Shown here: positions 7,335-16,638 of the stretch, in pieces | How positions within the stretch are numbered: the stretch's first letter is position 1 | Layout of the letters: the number at the start of each line of letters is the position of its first letter | Assembly (NCBI GenBank): GCA_945889315.1 | Contig: CAMDBP010000009.1 | Span: 1 to 56,530 of the forward strand | DNA length: 56,530 bases | From: Chitinophaga pinensis | Lineage (GTDB): Bacteria > Bacteroidota > Bacteroidia > NS11-12g > UBA9320 | Direction: 5' to 3' | Notes under the pieces: model-generated | Told to the model about the DNA's origin: nothing | Database searches by the model: none | The model's input: the letters and a program-made list of their open reading frames with translations, nothing else | Program-made: the position numbers and the translations under genes

Positions 7335-9243
7335 CGTCTGGTACTATGGGGTTTTAACCTTTCTATTCGTTTCATGTGCATTAACCCAAACTGCACAAGG
7401 GCAGACCGAGATCCCCAAGAAAGCAATGGAACTTTTCAATAAAGGGCTTGCGCAACAATCTTACGGTGAATATGATGAAGCCATTTCCCTTTTTAATCAA
7501 GCCTTAAAAAAAGCACCACAATATATAGACGCTTTGGATGCTTTGGCAAACACTTATCAGCGCAAAAAAGACTTCCCTTCGGCCATCACAAATTACAAAA
7601 AGATTTTAATGCTTAAGACTGACCATGTATTTGCCTTGTATGAGTTAGGCGATATTTATTTTGGTATGGATAATTTAGATTCCGCAGATTATTTCTACAA
7701 ATCTTTTTTAAAAGTTAATGCTACGGATGATAAATATGCAACTATCGCCAGAGAAGCACTCGAAAATATCGATTTTGCCAAATATGCTAAAGCACACCCG
7801 GTTAACATCACACCGGTAAACCTCGGTCCAAGTATCAATACTATAGAACAAGAATATTCACCTGCATTTGCCATTGACGAGCAGACCTTATACATTACTA
7901 GAAGAGTTGGAGACTTAAAAGATTCTAGACCCAACGAAGACATTTATTATGCTACACGAAGTGGAGACACATGGAATCCTATTCGAAATTTAGGACCGCC
8001 TATAAATACCATCGAAAATGAAGGTGCATTTAGTGTATCTGCAGACGGACACTACATATTTTTCACCTCGTGCAGTCGTTCAGGTGGTCTAGGACAATGT
8101 GATATATGGATTACTATTGACAAAAATGGCGCATGGTCTGAGCCCTTAAACTTACAAAAACCAGTTAATAGCAAATATTGGGAATCTCAACCTTCTATAT
8201 CCTCTAATGGCAAAGTCCTTTATTTTACCAGTGATAGACCAGGTGGTTTTGGTGGTACCGATATTTGGATGTCTAAATTTGGAGATAAGGGCTGGGAAGA
8301 ACCTATTAACCTGGGTAAAGAAATTAACACCTCTAAAGACGAGCAATTTCCGTTTATACACTCCGATAATACGACCCTTTACTTTAGCTCTATGGGACAT
8401 CTAGGCATGGGAAAGAGTGATATTTTCGTAACACATTTAATGCCGGACGGCACATTTGGAACCCCTAAAAATCTTGGCTACCCCATAAATACCACGGGTT
8501 ATGATTGGAATATGGTAGTGGCTCGAGACGGTAAAACCGCTTATTACAGCAGTGATAATAAGCCAGAGGGAAAAGGTGGACTGGATATTTATTCGTTTGA
8601 ACTACCCGAAGAGTTGCAAGCACAACGTGTAAGCTATGTGAGAGGAACGGTGATTGACGCCAAAACAAAAAAACCATTGGCAACAAGTGTATCCTTAACC
8701 CCTTTAAACGGAAGTGAGAGCACTTCGTCCTACACAGATGCTATAAAAGGACAATTTATGGTGCCGCTGAAGTCGGACATTCAGTATTCTTTAACCATTG
8801 ACAAAAAAGAATACTTATTTCACTCCGAATATTTTGATATGCCAAATGTGCCCAGCGATCAGCCATTTGAGCTAAAAATAGAATTGCAAAAATTAGAGGT
8901 AGGTAAAACGGTGGTACTTAATAATATCTTCTTTGATACAGATAAGTTTGAATTGAAAACCCAAAGTAAATCGGAGTTGGAAAAACTCAAAGAATTTATG
9001 ACTTTGAATGCGGAAGTAAGCATTGAAATTGGAGGACATACAGATAATGCAGGTAGTAGTAGTTATAATCAGAAATTATCCGAAAATAGAGCAAAATCTG
9101 TTTATCAGTATTTAACGACAAATGGAGTTTCTGGCGCTAGATTAAGCTACAAAGGCTATGGTGATACTGCACCAATAGCAAGCAACACCTCAGAAACGGG
9201 AAGAGCTCGCAACAGACGAACCGAATTTAAAGTGGTAAAATAG
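7315..9243 (+). CDS. PorE-like TPR/PD40/OmpA protein (T9SS-associated)
   Basis: The product has 642 residues. It has a signal sequence (about 1-29; a lipobox-like VSCA is present but the AQG cleavage site is also plausible), TPR helices (about 30-165), PD40 propeller blades (about 170-430; YFTSDRPGGFGGTDIWMSKF is a textbook blade), a carboxypeptidase-regulatory-like domain (about 440-520), and a C-terminal OmpA domain (about 531-642) with NIFFDTDKFEL, GGHTDNAG and a terminal NRRTEF segment. This is the domain order of PorE, which links the type IX secretion machine to peptidoglycan. Homologues with other roles share the layout, so orthology needs a tree. It converges with purN, overlapping it by 17 bases. 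Confidence 0.8.
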   Translation: MIEIKNNVWYYGVLTFLFVSCALTQTAQGQTEIPKKAMELFNKGLAQQSYGEYDEAISLFNQALKKAPQYIDALDALANTYQRKKDFPSAITNYKKILMLKTDHVFALYELGDIYFGMDNLDSADYFYKSFLKVNATDDKYATIAREALENIDFAKYAKAHPVNITPVNLGPSINTIEQEYSPAFAIDEQTLYITRRVGDLKDSRPNEDIYYATRSGDTWNPIRNLGPPINTIENEGAFSVSADGHYIFFTSCSRSGGLGQCDIWITIDKNGAWSEPLNLQKPVNSKYWESQPSISSNGKVLYFTSDRPGGFGGTDIWMSKFGDKGWEEPINLGKEINTSKDEQFPFIHSDNTTLYFSSMGHLGMGKSDIFVTHLMPDGTFGTPKNLGYPINTTGYDWNMVVARDGKTAYYSSDNKPEGKGGLDIYSFELPEELQAQRVSYVRGTVIDAKTKKPLATSVSLTPLNGSESTSSYTDAIKGQFMVPLKSDIQYSLTIDKKEYLFHSEYFDMPNVPSDQPFELKIELQKLEVGKTVVLNNIFFDTDKFELKTQSKSELEKLKEFMTLNAEVSIEIGGHTDNAGSSSYNQKLSENRAKSVYQYLTTNGVSGARLSYKGYGDTAPIASNTSETGRARNRRTEFKVVK

Positions 9244-9829
9244 TGAGGTGACTCAAACCCCGTTTTTCTCTAATCCAAGCCTCAATGGTCGGTGCAAAAT
9301 GAGTGTGTTCTAATCCTTGTATTTTCATTTTAATAGATGCTAGGGTTTCTGTCACTGGATTTAATTCCGTCCTATACTGAGCAAGTACTTTGCCTTTGTC
9401 AAACATTTCATTTACCTCATGAATAGTTATTCCTGTTTGGTGTTCTCTATTCGCTAATACTGCTTCATGCACATGCTCGCCGTACATATCTTTTCCGCCA
9501 TAAAATGGCAAGAGACTTGGATGGATGTTCACTATCCTTCCTTCAAATGCTTGAGTAACCTCGCTTGGCACAAGTTTTAAAAAACCTGCTAAGATGATGA
9601 AGTCGATCTTACGACTATTCAATTGCGCTAAAATTGTTGCAGAATACCACTCTTCTTTGCCCCAATAGTGTGCACTTATGCTGTGTTTTTGAGCTACGGC
9701 AAAGGCCCCTGCTTTTTTTCTATTACACCCTAAGGACGTAATCTTAATATCGGCATGTTGGTCAAAGTATTGCATTATGGCATCAGCGTTCGTTCCTCCG
9801 CCAGACGCCCAAATTTCGACGTTTATCAT
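9227..9829 (-). CDS. purN: Phosphoribosylglycinamide formyltransferase
   Basis: The product has 200 residues and is cytosolic. It transfers the formyl group from 10-formyl-THF to GAR in purine synthesis. It shows the phosphate-binding SGGGTNAD motif near residue 9, the catalytic NIHPSLLP near 99 (Asn and His of the triad), and an Asp in NEMFDKG near 141 that completes the active site. The length is normal for PurN. The ATG overlaps the stop of the upstream DUF4837 gene (ATGA), which suggests translational coupling. The 3' end overlaps the convergent PorE-like gene by 17 bases. Confidence 0.92.
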   Translation of the reverse strand: MINVEIWASGGGTNADAIMQYFDQHADIKITSLGCNRKKAGAFAVAQKHSISAHYWGKEEWYSATILAQLNSRKIDFIILAGFLKLVPSEVTQAFEGRIVNIHPSLLPFYGGKDMYGEHVHEAVLANREHQTGITIHEVNEMFDKGKVLAQYRTELNPVTETLASIKMKIQGLEHTHFAPTIEAWIREKRGLSHLTILPL

Positions 9830-10896
9830 TTGATTATTAAAGAATTAACTAACACTTCTAACTCTCTTAACTCTGTCACTTTTCGCTCGTTGGGGTAGTA
9901 CAGAAATCCTTCTACAAAAATAAGGCGCCCTTTCTTTTCATCTAGAACTAACCTAATATACGATGGTCCGCCCATAAAGTCACCTTTCACATCCCACCAT
10001 CCTCGTATTACAGCGCTATACATGCCTTTAAACGCTTCATCTTCTCGCACAGGTTTGAAAGCTGTGGAATAGCCAAGATAAGATCCCTCTGTGGGACCTG
10101 GAATATATTTTTGTGTAAACTCGTTCCGTATTTTGAGCAAGCCTGCTGTGGTTAATTCTTCTTTTGACGTATACGGAACTGAAAACAATATAATGTTGTG
10201 CGCCAACTCTTTACCAGAGGAAACTTTGCGTACCCATGTAAAATCTTTCGTATGGATTGATACTTTATAGGTAGATGGTATTTTAATGGCATATCCTTTT
10301 TGGGTCAAGGATTGGAGATAAAAACTATCCTTTTTCCCAGCACTGTTACCCACGAGTTTACGTAACCCTGTTTTCGCTTCGTTTTCTAACGCCAATATCA
10401 ATAAATCATCTTTTTTATCCCTTAATTTAGCTTCCATTTCAGCCTTATTTTTTGCCAAGACAAAGAATACATTTTGATTTGTAGCGAATACATCTTCCTT
10501 CAATACACCAAAAGAATTGGGATTACTCTGAATGACGTTAACTAACTTATCAATAAGCTTAGGATCAAATACTTTTCTCAAGGCTGGAGCACCTTCTGGC
10601 GTAAGAAAAACAAAAATATCGTGATGCGTTTGGAAATACCCTTTGAAAAATGTTTCATCCGTAAAGAGCACCTTAAACATATCTTCTCCTGGAGGTGGCT
10701 GACCTTCTAGCGACTTGCCAAATATACTTTTTACGGCTGTCTTAAATCCGCTATCTGCACTTTGAGCGTCGGTAATAATTACCAGTTCTGCTAACGCGCC
10801 GCTTGAGCTAGGTAACATGGCTTTTTTTTCGCTCTCTGATAATGTACATGAGAACAAAAGCAGAGCAAGCACGGAGATTTTGATTGCAGTATTCAC
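9826..10896 (-). CDS. DUF4837 family lipoprotein
   Basis: The product has 356 residues. It starts at GTG with a lipoprotein signal ending in LFSC (Cys17). The segment LPSSSGALAELVIITD and the late GWWDVKGDFMGGPSYIRLVLDEKKGRLIFVEGF-type strand pattern match DUF4837, a Bacteroidota envelope family without a known function. It lies between a lytic transglycosylase (7-base gap) and purN (4-base overlap) on the same strand. By inference it is attached to the inner leaflet of the outer membrane and acts in envelope maintenance. Confidence 0.72.
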   Translation of the reverse strand: MNTAIKISVLALLLFSCTLSESEKKAMLPSSSGALAELVIITDAQSADSGFKTAVKSIFGKSLEGQPPPGEDMFKVLFTDETFFKGYFQTHHDIFVFLTPEGAPALRKVFDPKLIDKLVNVIQSNPNSFGVLKEDVFATNQNVFFVLAKNKAEMEAKLRDKKDDLLILALENEAKTGLRKLVGNSAGKKDSFYLQSLTQKGYAIKIPSTYKVSIHTKDFTWVRKVSSGKELAHNIILFSVPYTSKEELTTAGLLKIRNEFTQKYIPGPTEGSYLGYSTAFKPVREDEAFKGMYSAVIRGWWDVKGDFMGGPSYIRLVLDEKKGRLIFVEGFLYYPNERKVTELRELEVLVNSLIIK

Positions 10897-10903
10897 CTTT
10901 TAT

Positions 10904-12196
10904 TTATTTGTATATTTTTAACCGTTGTTTAGGATGAATAGTACTTCCCTTTATGCCATTCCACTGTCTGAGTTGAGTAATGGTAACATGATGACGCGTG
11001 GCTATTTTTTGTAAATTATCTCCGTGCTTTACCGTATAGTAGACAACCGTTGGCTTTTTTACTTCTACAACTGGGGCTATACTTTCTGTTTCCAGCGCAG
11101 CTGAATCTTGTTGTACTTTACTTAATTCTGTTATTTCACATTGATTAAGATAGTAAAGATGTACTTTATTCTCTGGAACATGCAAAAGGTATCCATTCCC
11201 ATTATAAGGTATCGATGTTACTTTTAATTCAGGATTAAAACGAAGTAATTCTTCAGTTGATATTTCTAACTTATCGGCTATTATTTTGAAGTTTAGGCCT
11301 TCGTCACAATATACTTTTTGTGTTAAAAAGGAAGTGGCATCATAAGGAACTGGTGTAATGCAATACTCTGAGTGATAATTCATGATGTATGCCATCGCAA
11401 TGAACTTAGGAACGTAGTTTTGCGTTTCGCGAGGCAAGTATGGATATATTCCCCAAAAATTGGTACTTCCTGACAATCGAATGGCTTTGCGGACATTACC
11501 CGGCCCGCAATTATAAGATGCCAAAGCAACTAACCAATCTCCATAAACCGCATACATTCTTTTTAGATAGGAACATGCTGCTCGCGTACTTTTTTCTAAT
11601 GATCTTCTCTCGTCAACACTGCTATTGATGGTCAAGTCATATTCTTTGCCTGTAGCTGACATAAATTGCCATGCTCCAACTGCACCAGAATGTGATCTAG
11701 CATATGGATTTAATCCTGACTCAATAATAGATAAATACTTGATCTCTAATGGCATATTATACTCTGCAAGAATTTCTTCATAAATAGGAAAAACATACTG
11801 CGATTTAGTCACCATTATTTTTAGCTTATCCTGCCATCTTGTTCCAAAAAAATCTATTTGCTTTTTAACCAACTCGTTGTAATCCATCGGTATTTCAAAT
11901 TGCAGCTTGCTTACATGATACCTGTACAAGTTTTCATCCAGTGGCAGTTCATTCGAATCAAAGGTAACCACACCGAATATATCCAATGGAATCTCGAACT
12001 CCGTTTCCATCATTGGCACCACGGCTCCCTGCAGAGAATCAGATGTGTCAATTGGTTCAATTCGAATTGAGTCCACTTTGCTACTTTTGGGAGGCTTTAT
12101 ACCCTCTTTCTCACCATAATTAGTTGCATCTCGCTGCGATGCGAATAGGGCAAATGGGAGTGTGACAAAAAGTAATGCTATTGTGATTATTCTCAT
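10904..12196 (-). CDS. MltD-like lytic transglycosylase with LysM domain
   Basis: The product has 430 residues with a signal peptide (about 1-19, ending LFAS). A Slt-type transglycosylase domain spans about 130-290: the catalytic Glu is in SIIESGLNPYARS near residue 158, followed by GAVGAWQFM and by LASYNCGPGNVRKAI. A degenerate LysM-like region lies near 310-355, and a clear LysM ends the protein (about 386-430, YTVKHGDNLQKIATRH). Such enzymes cut peptidoglycan to 1,6-anhydromuropeptides during wall remodelling. It is transcribed divergently from ald. TACTTTG upstream, one base short of a -7 box, may be part of its promoter. Confidence 0.87.
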   Translation of the reverse strand: MRIITIALLFVTLPFALFASQRDATNYGEKEGIKPPKSSKVDSIRIEPIDTSDSLQGAVVPMMETEFEIPLDIFGVVTFDSNELPLDENLYRYHVSKLQFEIPMDYNELVKKQIDFFGTRWQDKLKIMVTKSQYVFPIYEEILAEYNMPLEIKYLSIIESGLNPYARSHSGAVGAWQFMSATGKEYDLTINSSVDERRSLEKSTRAACSYLKRMYAVYGDWLVALASYNCGPGNVRKAIRLSGSTNFWGIYPYLPRETQNYVPKFIAMAYIMNYHSEYCITPVPYDATSFLTQKVYCDEGLNFKIIADKLEISTEELLRFNPELKVTSIPYNGNGYLLHVPENKVHLYYLNQCEITELSKVQQDSAALETESIAPVVEVKKPTVVYYTVKHGDNLQKIATRHHVTITQLRQWNGIKGSTIHPKQRLKIYK

Positions 12197-12308
12197 TGCT
12201 TACAAAGTAAAAAGGTTTTGTGCTAAAATAACTCCTTGTTTACTAACATATTGTGAAAGTGTTCAATTATATATAATTATGCGGTATATTGCATCTTAAT
12301 TTTAGTGC

Positions 12309-13535
12309 ATGAGTACCGTGTCAAACCCATCATTTGGAGATCTAGCTAGAGAAGCTAGTTTACAACCTCAAGAAAAACTTTTTACTGAGCAAAAGGATAA
12401 CAAGTCCCTGTCTATTGGTATCCCGAAAGAAACTACTTTTCAGGAACATAGAGTCCCGCTATCTCCTATGGCTGTTCAATTACTTTCTAAACAAGGACAT
12501 TCGGTTAAAATTGAATCAGGATGTGGTGACAAAGCAAACTTTACAGACCTAGATTATAGCAGTATGGGAGCTGAAGTAAGTCACGACAAAAAAGAAATAT
12601 ACACCTGTGATATAATTATTAAAATCGCACCTCCAACAGAAGATGAGATTGACCTCATGAAACCAGGGCAGATCTTACTAAGCGCGATACAGTTAGTTCG
12701 TGCAAAAGAGGTAGTATTTAAAAAAATGCTTGCCAAAGGCATTACTGCTATCGGTTTTGAATTTTTACGCGATGACGACGGTTCTTTGCCCATTATTAGA
12801 AGCATGAGCGAAATTGCAGGCAGAGCGTCTGTATTAATAGCTGCAGAGTATTTGAGCAATTATAATTCAGGAAAAGGTGAGCTATTTGGAGGAATACCAG
12901 GCATTCAGCCTACTCAAATTGTAATCATAGGTGCAGGCGCTGTGGGTGAATACGCTATGAAAGCAGCTATCGGCCTTGGAGCATCTGTAAAGGTTTTTGA
13001 CAACAGTACACAAAAGCTTCGAAGACTTGAAAAAAGTATAGGAACACGTGTTCATTCTTCTACTCTAATACCCCAAATACTCGCAAAAGCACTTGCAGAT
13101 TGTGATGTCGCTATTGGTGCATTGCGCAGCCCACTAGGCTTAAGTCCATGCGTAGTAACTGAAGAAATGGTCAGTAATATGAGACCAAAATCTATCATTG
13201 TAGATGTGAGTATAGACCAAGGCGGTTGTTTTGAAACTTCAGAAACCACCAATCACAAAATGCCGGTATTTGAAAAACACGGTGTGGTACATTACTGCGT
13301 ACCTAATATACCTTCCAGATTTTCGCGTACATCTAGTTATGCATTGAGTAATATCCTAACGCCGCTCCTTCTGCGTATATCTGACGAAGGGAATATACAA
13401 GAGTGCCTTCTTAATCACGAAGGTCTGCGCAAAGGAACTTACATTTATAAGGGAAAACTAACCAATTCGGTAATAGCAGAAAAATTCAATCTCCCCAAAC
13501 GAGAGATTGAATTTTTAATTGCGGGCCTTAGATAA
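12309..13535 (+). CDS. ald: Alanine dehydrogenase
   Basis: The product has 408 residues. It catalyses NAD-dependent interconversion of L-alanine with pyruvate and ammonia. The N-terminal domain has GIPKETTFQEHRVPLSP, with the substrate-binding Arg near residue 48, and KIAPPTEDE. The NAD Rossmann motif is GAGAVGEYA near 207. The ending YKGKLTNSVIAEKFNLPKR is a Bacteroidota-type tail, about 35 residues longer than the classical enzymes. A related ald commonly neighbours porX and tsaE in Bacteroidota, but here it is about 8 kb away. TAATTTTA (12297-12304) is a one-mismatch -7 box 4 bases before the ATG. A strong hairpin lies inside the 3' end of the coding sequence. Confidence 0.88.
   Translation: MSTVSNPSFGDLAREASLQPQEKLFTEQKDNKSLSIGIPKETTFQEHRVPLSPMAVQLLSKQGHSVKIESGCGDKANFTDLDYSSMGAEVSHDKKEIYTCDIIIKIAPPTEDEIDLMKPGQILLSAIQLVRAKEVVFKKMLAKGITAIGFEFLRDDDGSLPIIRSMSEIAGRASVLIAAEYLSNYNSGKGELFGGIPGIQPTQIVIIGAGAVGEYAMKAAIGLGASVKVFDNSTQKLRRLEKSIGTRVHSSTLIPQILAKALADCDVAIGALRSPLGLSPCVVTEEMVSNMRPKSIIVDVSIDQGGCFETSETTNHKMPVFEKHGVVHYCVPNIPSRFSRTSSYALSNILTPLLLRISDEGNIQECLLNHEGLRKGTYIYKGKLTNSVIAEKFNLPKREIEFLIAGLR
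13480..13516 (+). terminator. Hairpin with T-run inside the 3' end of ald
   Basis: A perfect 14-bp inverted repeat (13480-13493 with 13503-13516) surrounds a 9-base loop. Its outer bases are A5 and T5, so on the plus strand the stem ends in a T-run, as in an intrinsic terminator. It lies wholly inside the ald coding frame, ending 16 bases before the stop codon. On the minus strand it would equally serve yidC-region antisense transcripts. Its function is inferred from its shape only. Confidence 0.45.
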
Positions 13536-13556
13536 ATTCTAGCCCCCTTTGTGTTA

Positions 13557-15365
13557 TTACTTTTTATTGTTTTTAGCTGGCCTACCTGACTTAGGATCAA
13601 TGCCTCTTTTCTTGGCCATGTCTTCTAGTCTTTTCTGTAAACCTGATTTCTTAGTTACAATCTTCTTCTTTTTGTTCTCTTGTATTTGTTGATGCAGTTT
13701 ATCTTCATCAATCACAAACTTGCGAATTATATAATTTAATAAAATAGTAAAACATGTAGAAAGAAAGTAGTAAAAACTTAGTGCCGCTGCATAGTTATTG
13801 AAAAATCCTAGGAACATTATGGGCATAATGTACATCATGGTTTTCATTGGACCTACCATTTGACTTGTGCTTTGACTATTAATGTAGGTATACAAGATAG
13901 TTACCGCCGTCATTAGCAAGGTAAATAAACTAACGTGATCTCCATAAAAGGGTATTTCAAAGCCATTCGGAAAATCATAAATACTGTCATAGCTACTCAA
14001 GTCTTCAGCCCACAAAAAGCTTTTTTGACGTAACTCAATGCTCGAAGGAAAAAACCTAAACATAGCAAAAAGTATTGGCATCTGAACCAATTGAGGCAAA
14101 CAACCTCCTAACGGACTAACACCCGCTTGCTTGTATAGTTTCATTTGCTCTTGCTGAGCCTTGGCCATATCATCACCCGTTTTGGTCTTAATTTCATCTA
14201 GTTCTGGTTTTAACAGCTTCATTTTTGCTGTTGACTTATACACCTTAAACATAGGGAAGAACAATGCCAACTTAATAATGAGGGTAAGTAGAATAATGAT
14301 AAGACCGTAATTCGTAAAATATTGGTTTAGCCAATTAAATATAGGAATAACCAATCCTTTGTTTACCCACCCAAAAATACCCCAACCTAAAGGTATCATT
14401 TTTTGTAGGCCAATACCTTCTTCTTTCAAAGTTGGGTAATGGTTAGGACCATAGTATAAGTCCATATCTTCTAAAACACTGTTTTGTTCTAACGGGATAA
14501 AAAATTGTGCTTTTACATCTTTTACGTATGCCGCTGCTTCGTTCTCTGGCGTTTTAACCTCTATTTGTGTCCCTTGCTCCGAAAACTGCGTGTTACTGAT
14601 AAGCGTTTGATTAAAAAACTTTTGTTTAAAAGCCACCCATTTTACGTTGGCTTGAAGTTTCTCTTCGTCATCGCTGGTTTCACTCAGGTAATCTACATCT
14701 TCGTCTTGCGCATAGCTGTAGTACACTGTACTTACCGACCGCTCATCTTCTACCGTTTTTTCTTGCCCTTGAATTGCGCTAGACCAGTCTAGTACTGCAT
14801 ACCTATTATTGGGTGAGATTATGTCTTTTATGCCCTCAAAATTTACTTTGTAATCGACCTTGTATGAATTAGGTGAAAGTGTATACGTTTGTATGATTCT
14901 GGCATTATTTAGAAGATTAGCTGTCATAACCACTTGGCTATCCCCTATTATTTGTGTCTCAAAGGAAGTGTTAAGTGTATTAATTGATGCGCCATTAGCC
15001 AACGGTATGGTATAACCTAACTGGGTCTGTCCTTTGTCAAATAATACTAAAGCAGATGAATCATATCGCTTGAATTTGGTTAACGTTACTTTCTTGGGTG
15101 TACCACCAATACTACTAAAATCAATCTCCAAAAGATCGTTTCGAAGCGTAGTGATTGTTTCCGTTAGATTAGTATCTACAGCAAGGGAGAGACTGTCGTT
15201 ATACGAAACTTGAGCAGTATCTGCTGTGGCCGGGGTAGTTTCAACGGAATCTTCCGTAGATACTTTTTGATTGGTTAGTTCTTCTTGATTTTGTTTACTA
15301 AAAAAGTAAAACCCAATGAATAAAAAAAAGATTAATACGTAACCAATGACAGAATTTTTTTCCAT
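13557..15365 (-). CDS. yidC: Membrane protein insertase YidC
   Basis: The product has 602 residues. YidC inserts and folds inner-membrane proteins. An N-terminal transmembrane anchor (about 7-22) is followed by the large periplasmic P1 domain (about 80-335), as in Gram-negative YidC. The conserved five-helix core (about 345-560) contains NYGLIIILLTLIIKLALFF, GGCLPQLVQMPILFAMF and a late FNNYAAALSFYYF helix. A basic tail ends the protein (KKKIVTKK and GRPAKNNKK), suiting ribosome contact. A consensus -7 box lies 16 bases upstream of its ATG. Its 3' end faces ald across a 21-base gap. Confidence 0.95.
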   Translation of the reverse strand: MEKNSVIGYVLIFFLFIGFYFFSKQNQEELTNQKVSTEDSVETTPATADTAQVSYNDSLSLAVDTNLTETITTLRNDLLEIDFSSIGGTPKKVTLTKFKRYDSSALVLFDKGQTQLGYTIPLANGASINTLNTSFETQIIGDSQVVMTANLLNNARIIQTYTLSPNSYKVDYKVNFEGIKDIISPNNRYAVLDWSSAIQGQEKTVEDERSVSTVYYSYAQDEDVDYLSETSDDEEKLQANVKWVAFKQKFFNQTLISNTQFSEQGTQIEVKTPENEAAAYVKDVKAQFFIPLEQNSVLEDMDLYYGPNHYPTLKEEGIGLQKMIPLGWGIFGWVNKGLVIPIFNWLNQYFTNYGLIIILLTLIIKLALFFPMFKVYKSTAKMKLLKPELDEIKTKTGDDMAKAQQEQMKLYKQAGVSPLGGCLPQLVQMPILFAMFRFFPSSIELRQKSFLWAEDLSSYDSIYDFPNGFEIPFYGDHVSLFTLLMTAVTILYTYINSQSTSQMVGPMKTMMYIMPIMFLGFFNNYAAALSFYYFLSTCFTILLNYIIRKFVIDEDKLHQQIQENKKKKIVTKKSGLQKRLEDMAKKRGIDPKSGRPAKNNKK

Positions 15366-15381
15366 GAAAATTTATAAGGTG

Positions 15382-15389
15382 CAAATGTA
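15382..15389 (-). promoter_or_regulatory. -7 promoter box of yidC
   Basis: On the minus strand this reads TACATTTG, a perfect match to the Bacteroidota -7 consensus TAnnTTTG. It ends 16 bases before the yidC ATG. No matching -33 element was seen. Confidence 0.55.
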
Positions 15390-15414
15390 AAAGTATTCAC
15401 TAAAAACAGAAGGA

Positions 15415-16638
15415 TTACAATGAGAAGTAAGACATAAAAGAAGATAATTGAGATAAACTCTGCAATACTTCCTTGTCTGACCTCTGTTTTGGTAAAGTAT
15501 CAGCTGAAAAATCAATAGATTCTGTTAACGATTGTGCGCTTTTGGTGTTGTTAAAATGCTCACTTAGAAATAAACTTCTGTTGTTAAAATAGGATAGCGA
15601 ATAATCCAACAACAAATATTCTTTCACTTTAAGCAGTATCTCATTTAAATTTTTACCTATTGCACAAAGGTACTCAAGCCCCGAACCATCCACCATGAGT
15701 GGATTAACCACAGCAAATTTACCTCTATACAAGGCATTTAGCAATTTTAGCTTGATTCCAGTATTTTGATTGGTGTACAATACATTAATGTGTGCGTCGC
15801 GGATTAATAAGTGAATCTGTTCCGTGGTTAAATTAGATCTCAGCTCCACATTAGCAAAGTGCGCACATAACTGAATTAATTCCTTTGGGGGATTATTTCC
15901 TGCAATAATCACAGGAGTATTGGGTAATTTGGAGAATACATGATTTACAAGCTCTATTGCCGCCATATAGTTTTCTGGAACAGAAAGATTTCCATGGTAC
16001 AGTAAGTATTTACCTTGCGCTCCAGGATAATCCATATCGTTATTACTGTGAAAAGCCGGAACATACATCACATTGGCATATTTTCTATCAAAATAAGCGT
16101 AATCATTGGGGCTTATGGCTGTAACTAATTGAGCATGTTTAAGCACGCTTTCGTGCTTCCTTAGTTTTTCGGCCTCTATTCTAAAAAAATATTTTTTAAA
16201 GTAGCTAAATTCAGATTTTTCTAAATGCTTGTAGTAATGATGCTCAATATTATGCGCTCGCACTATTTTAAAGCGCTTGCCAAGTAACGGATTTGTAATA
16301 TGATACGTACAATGTAACCCTTCAAAAAGAATAGGTGCAGAGTCTTTTAACAGGTTATCTAAAAGTTCTTCCCCATTTCTTGAATTTACAATATAGGGTG
16401 TACTTCCCACAAATGGGTTTTTGAACGTACTCCGTTTGTAGTAATAAAGTGCTTTTGTAATCTTACGTAATTTGGATTTATTTTCAGCCCTACCGTATTG
16501 ATACATGTGTAGAATAACCTCAATTCCTTGATGGTGAAGCGCCTCTACTTTATGATATATATCAATCACTCCCCCATAATCTGCAGGATAAGGCACATCA
16601 AATGCTACAATATGTAATTTCTTAGGTAAGATTTGCAT
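15415..16638 (-). CDS. Glycosyltransferase (GT4/GT1-like fold)
   Basis: The product has 407 residues and no signal peptide. It has an N-terminal GT-B half with VPYPADYGGVIDIYHKVEAL near residue 13, an acceptor-side His in RAHNIEHHYY, and a donor half with LLYHGNLSVPEN near 203 and the IKLKLLNALYRGKFAVVN element near 294. The usual E-x7-E sugar-nucleotide motif is weak. About 35 residues beyond the usual end are low-complexity and Ser-rich. It overlaps the upstream glycosyltransferase gene by 17 bases, so the pair likely makes one surface glycan or glycoprotein modification. The substrate is unknown. Confidence 0.75.
   Translation of the reverse strand: MQILPKKLHIVAFDVPYPADYGGVIDIYHKVEALHHQGIEVILHMYQYGRAENKSKLRKITKALYYYKRSTFKNPFVGSTPYIVNSRNGEELLDNLLKDSAPILFEGLHCTYHITNPLLGKRFKIVRAHNIEHHYYKHLEKSEFSYFKKYFFRIEAEKLRKHESVLKHAQLVTAISPNDYAYFDRKYANVMYVPAFHSNNDMDYPGAQGKYLLYHGNLSVPENYMAAIELVNHVFSKLPNTPVIIAGNNPPKELIQLCAHFANVELRSNLTTEQIHLLIRDAHINVLYTNQNTGIKLKLLNALYRGKFAVVNPLMVDGSGLEYLCAIGKNLNEILLKVKEYLLLDYSLSYFNNRSLFLSEHFNNTKSAQSLTESIDFSADTLPKQRSDKEVLQSLSQLSSFMSYFSL

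Noticed and set aside
14505-14792. Plus-strand 95-codon ORF inside yidC
   Set aside because: It is antisense to the conserved YidC P1 domain and has a low-complexity Cys/Leu/Phe-rich translation.
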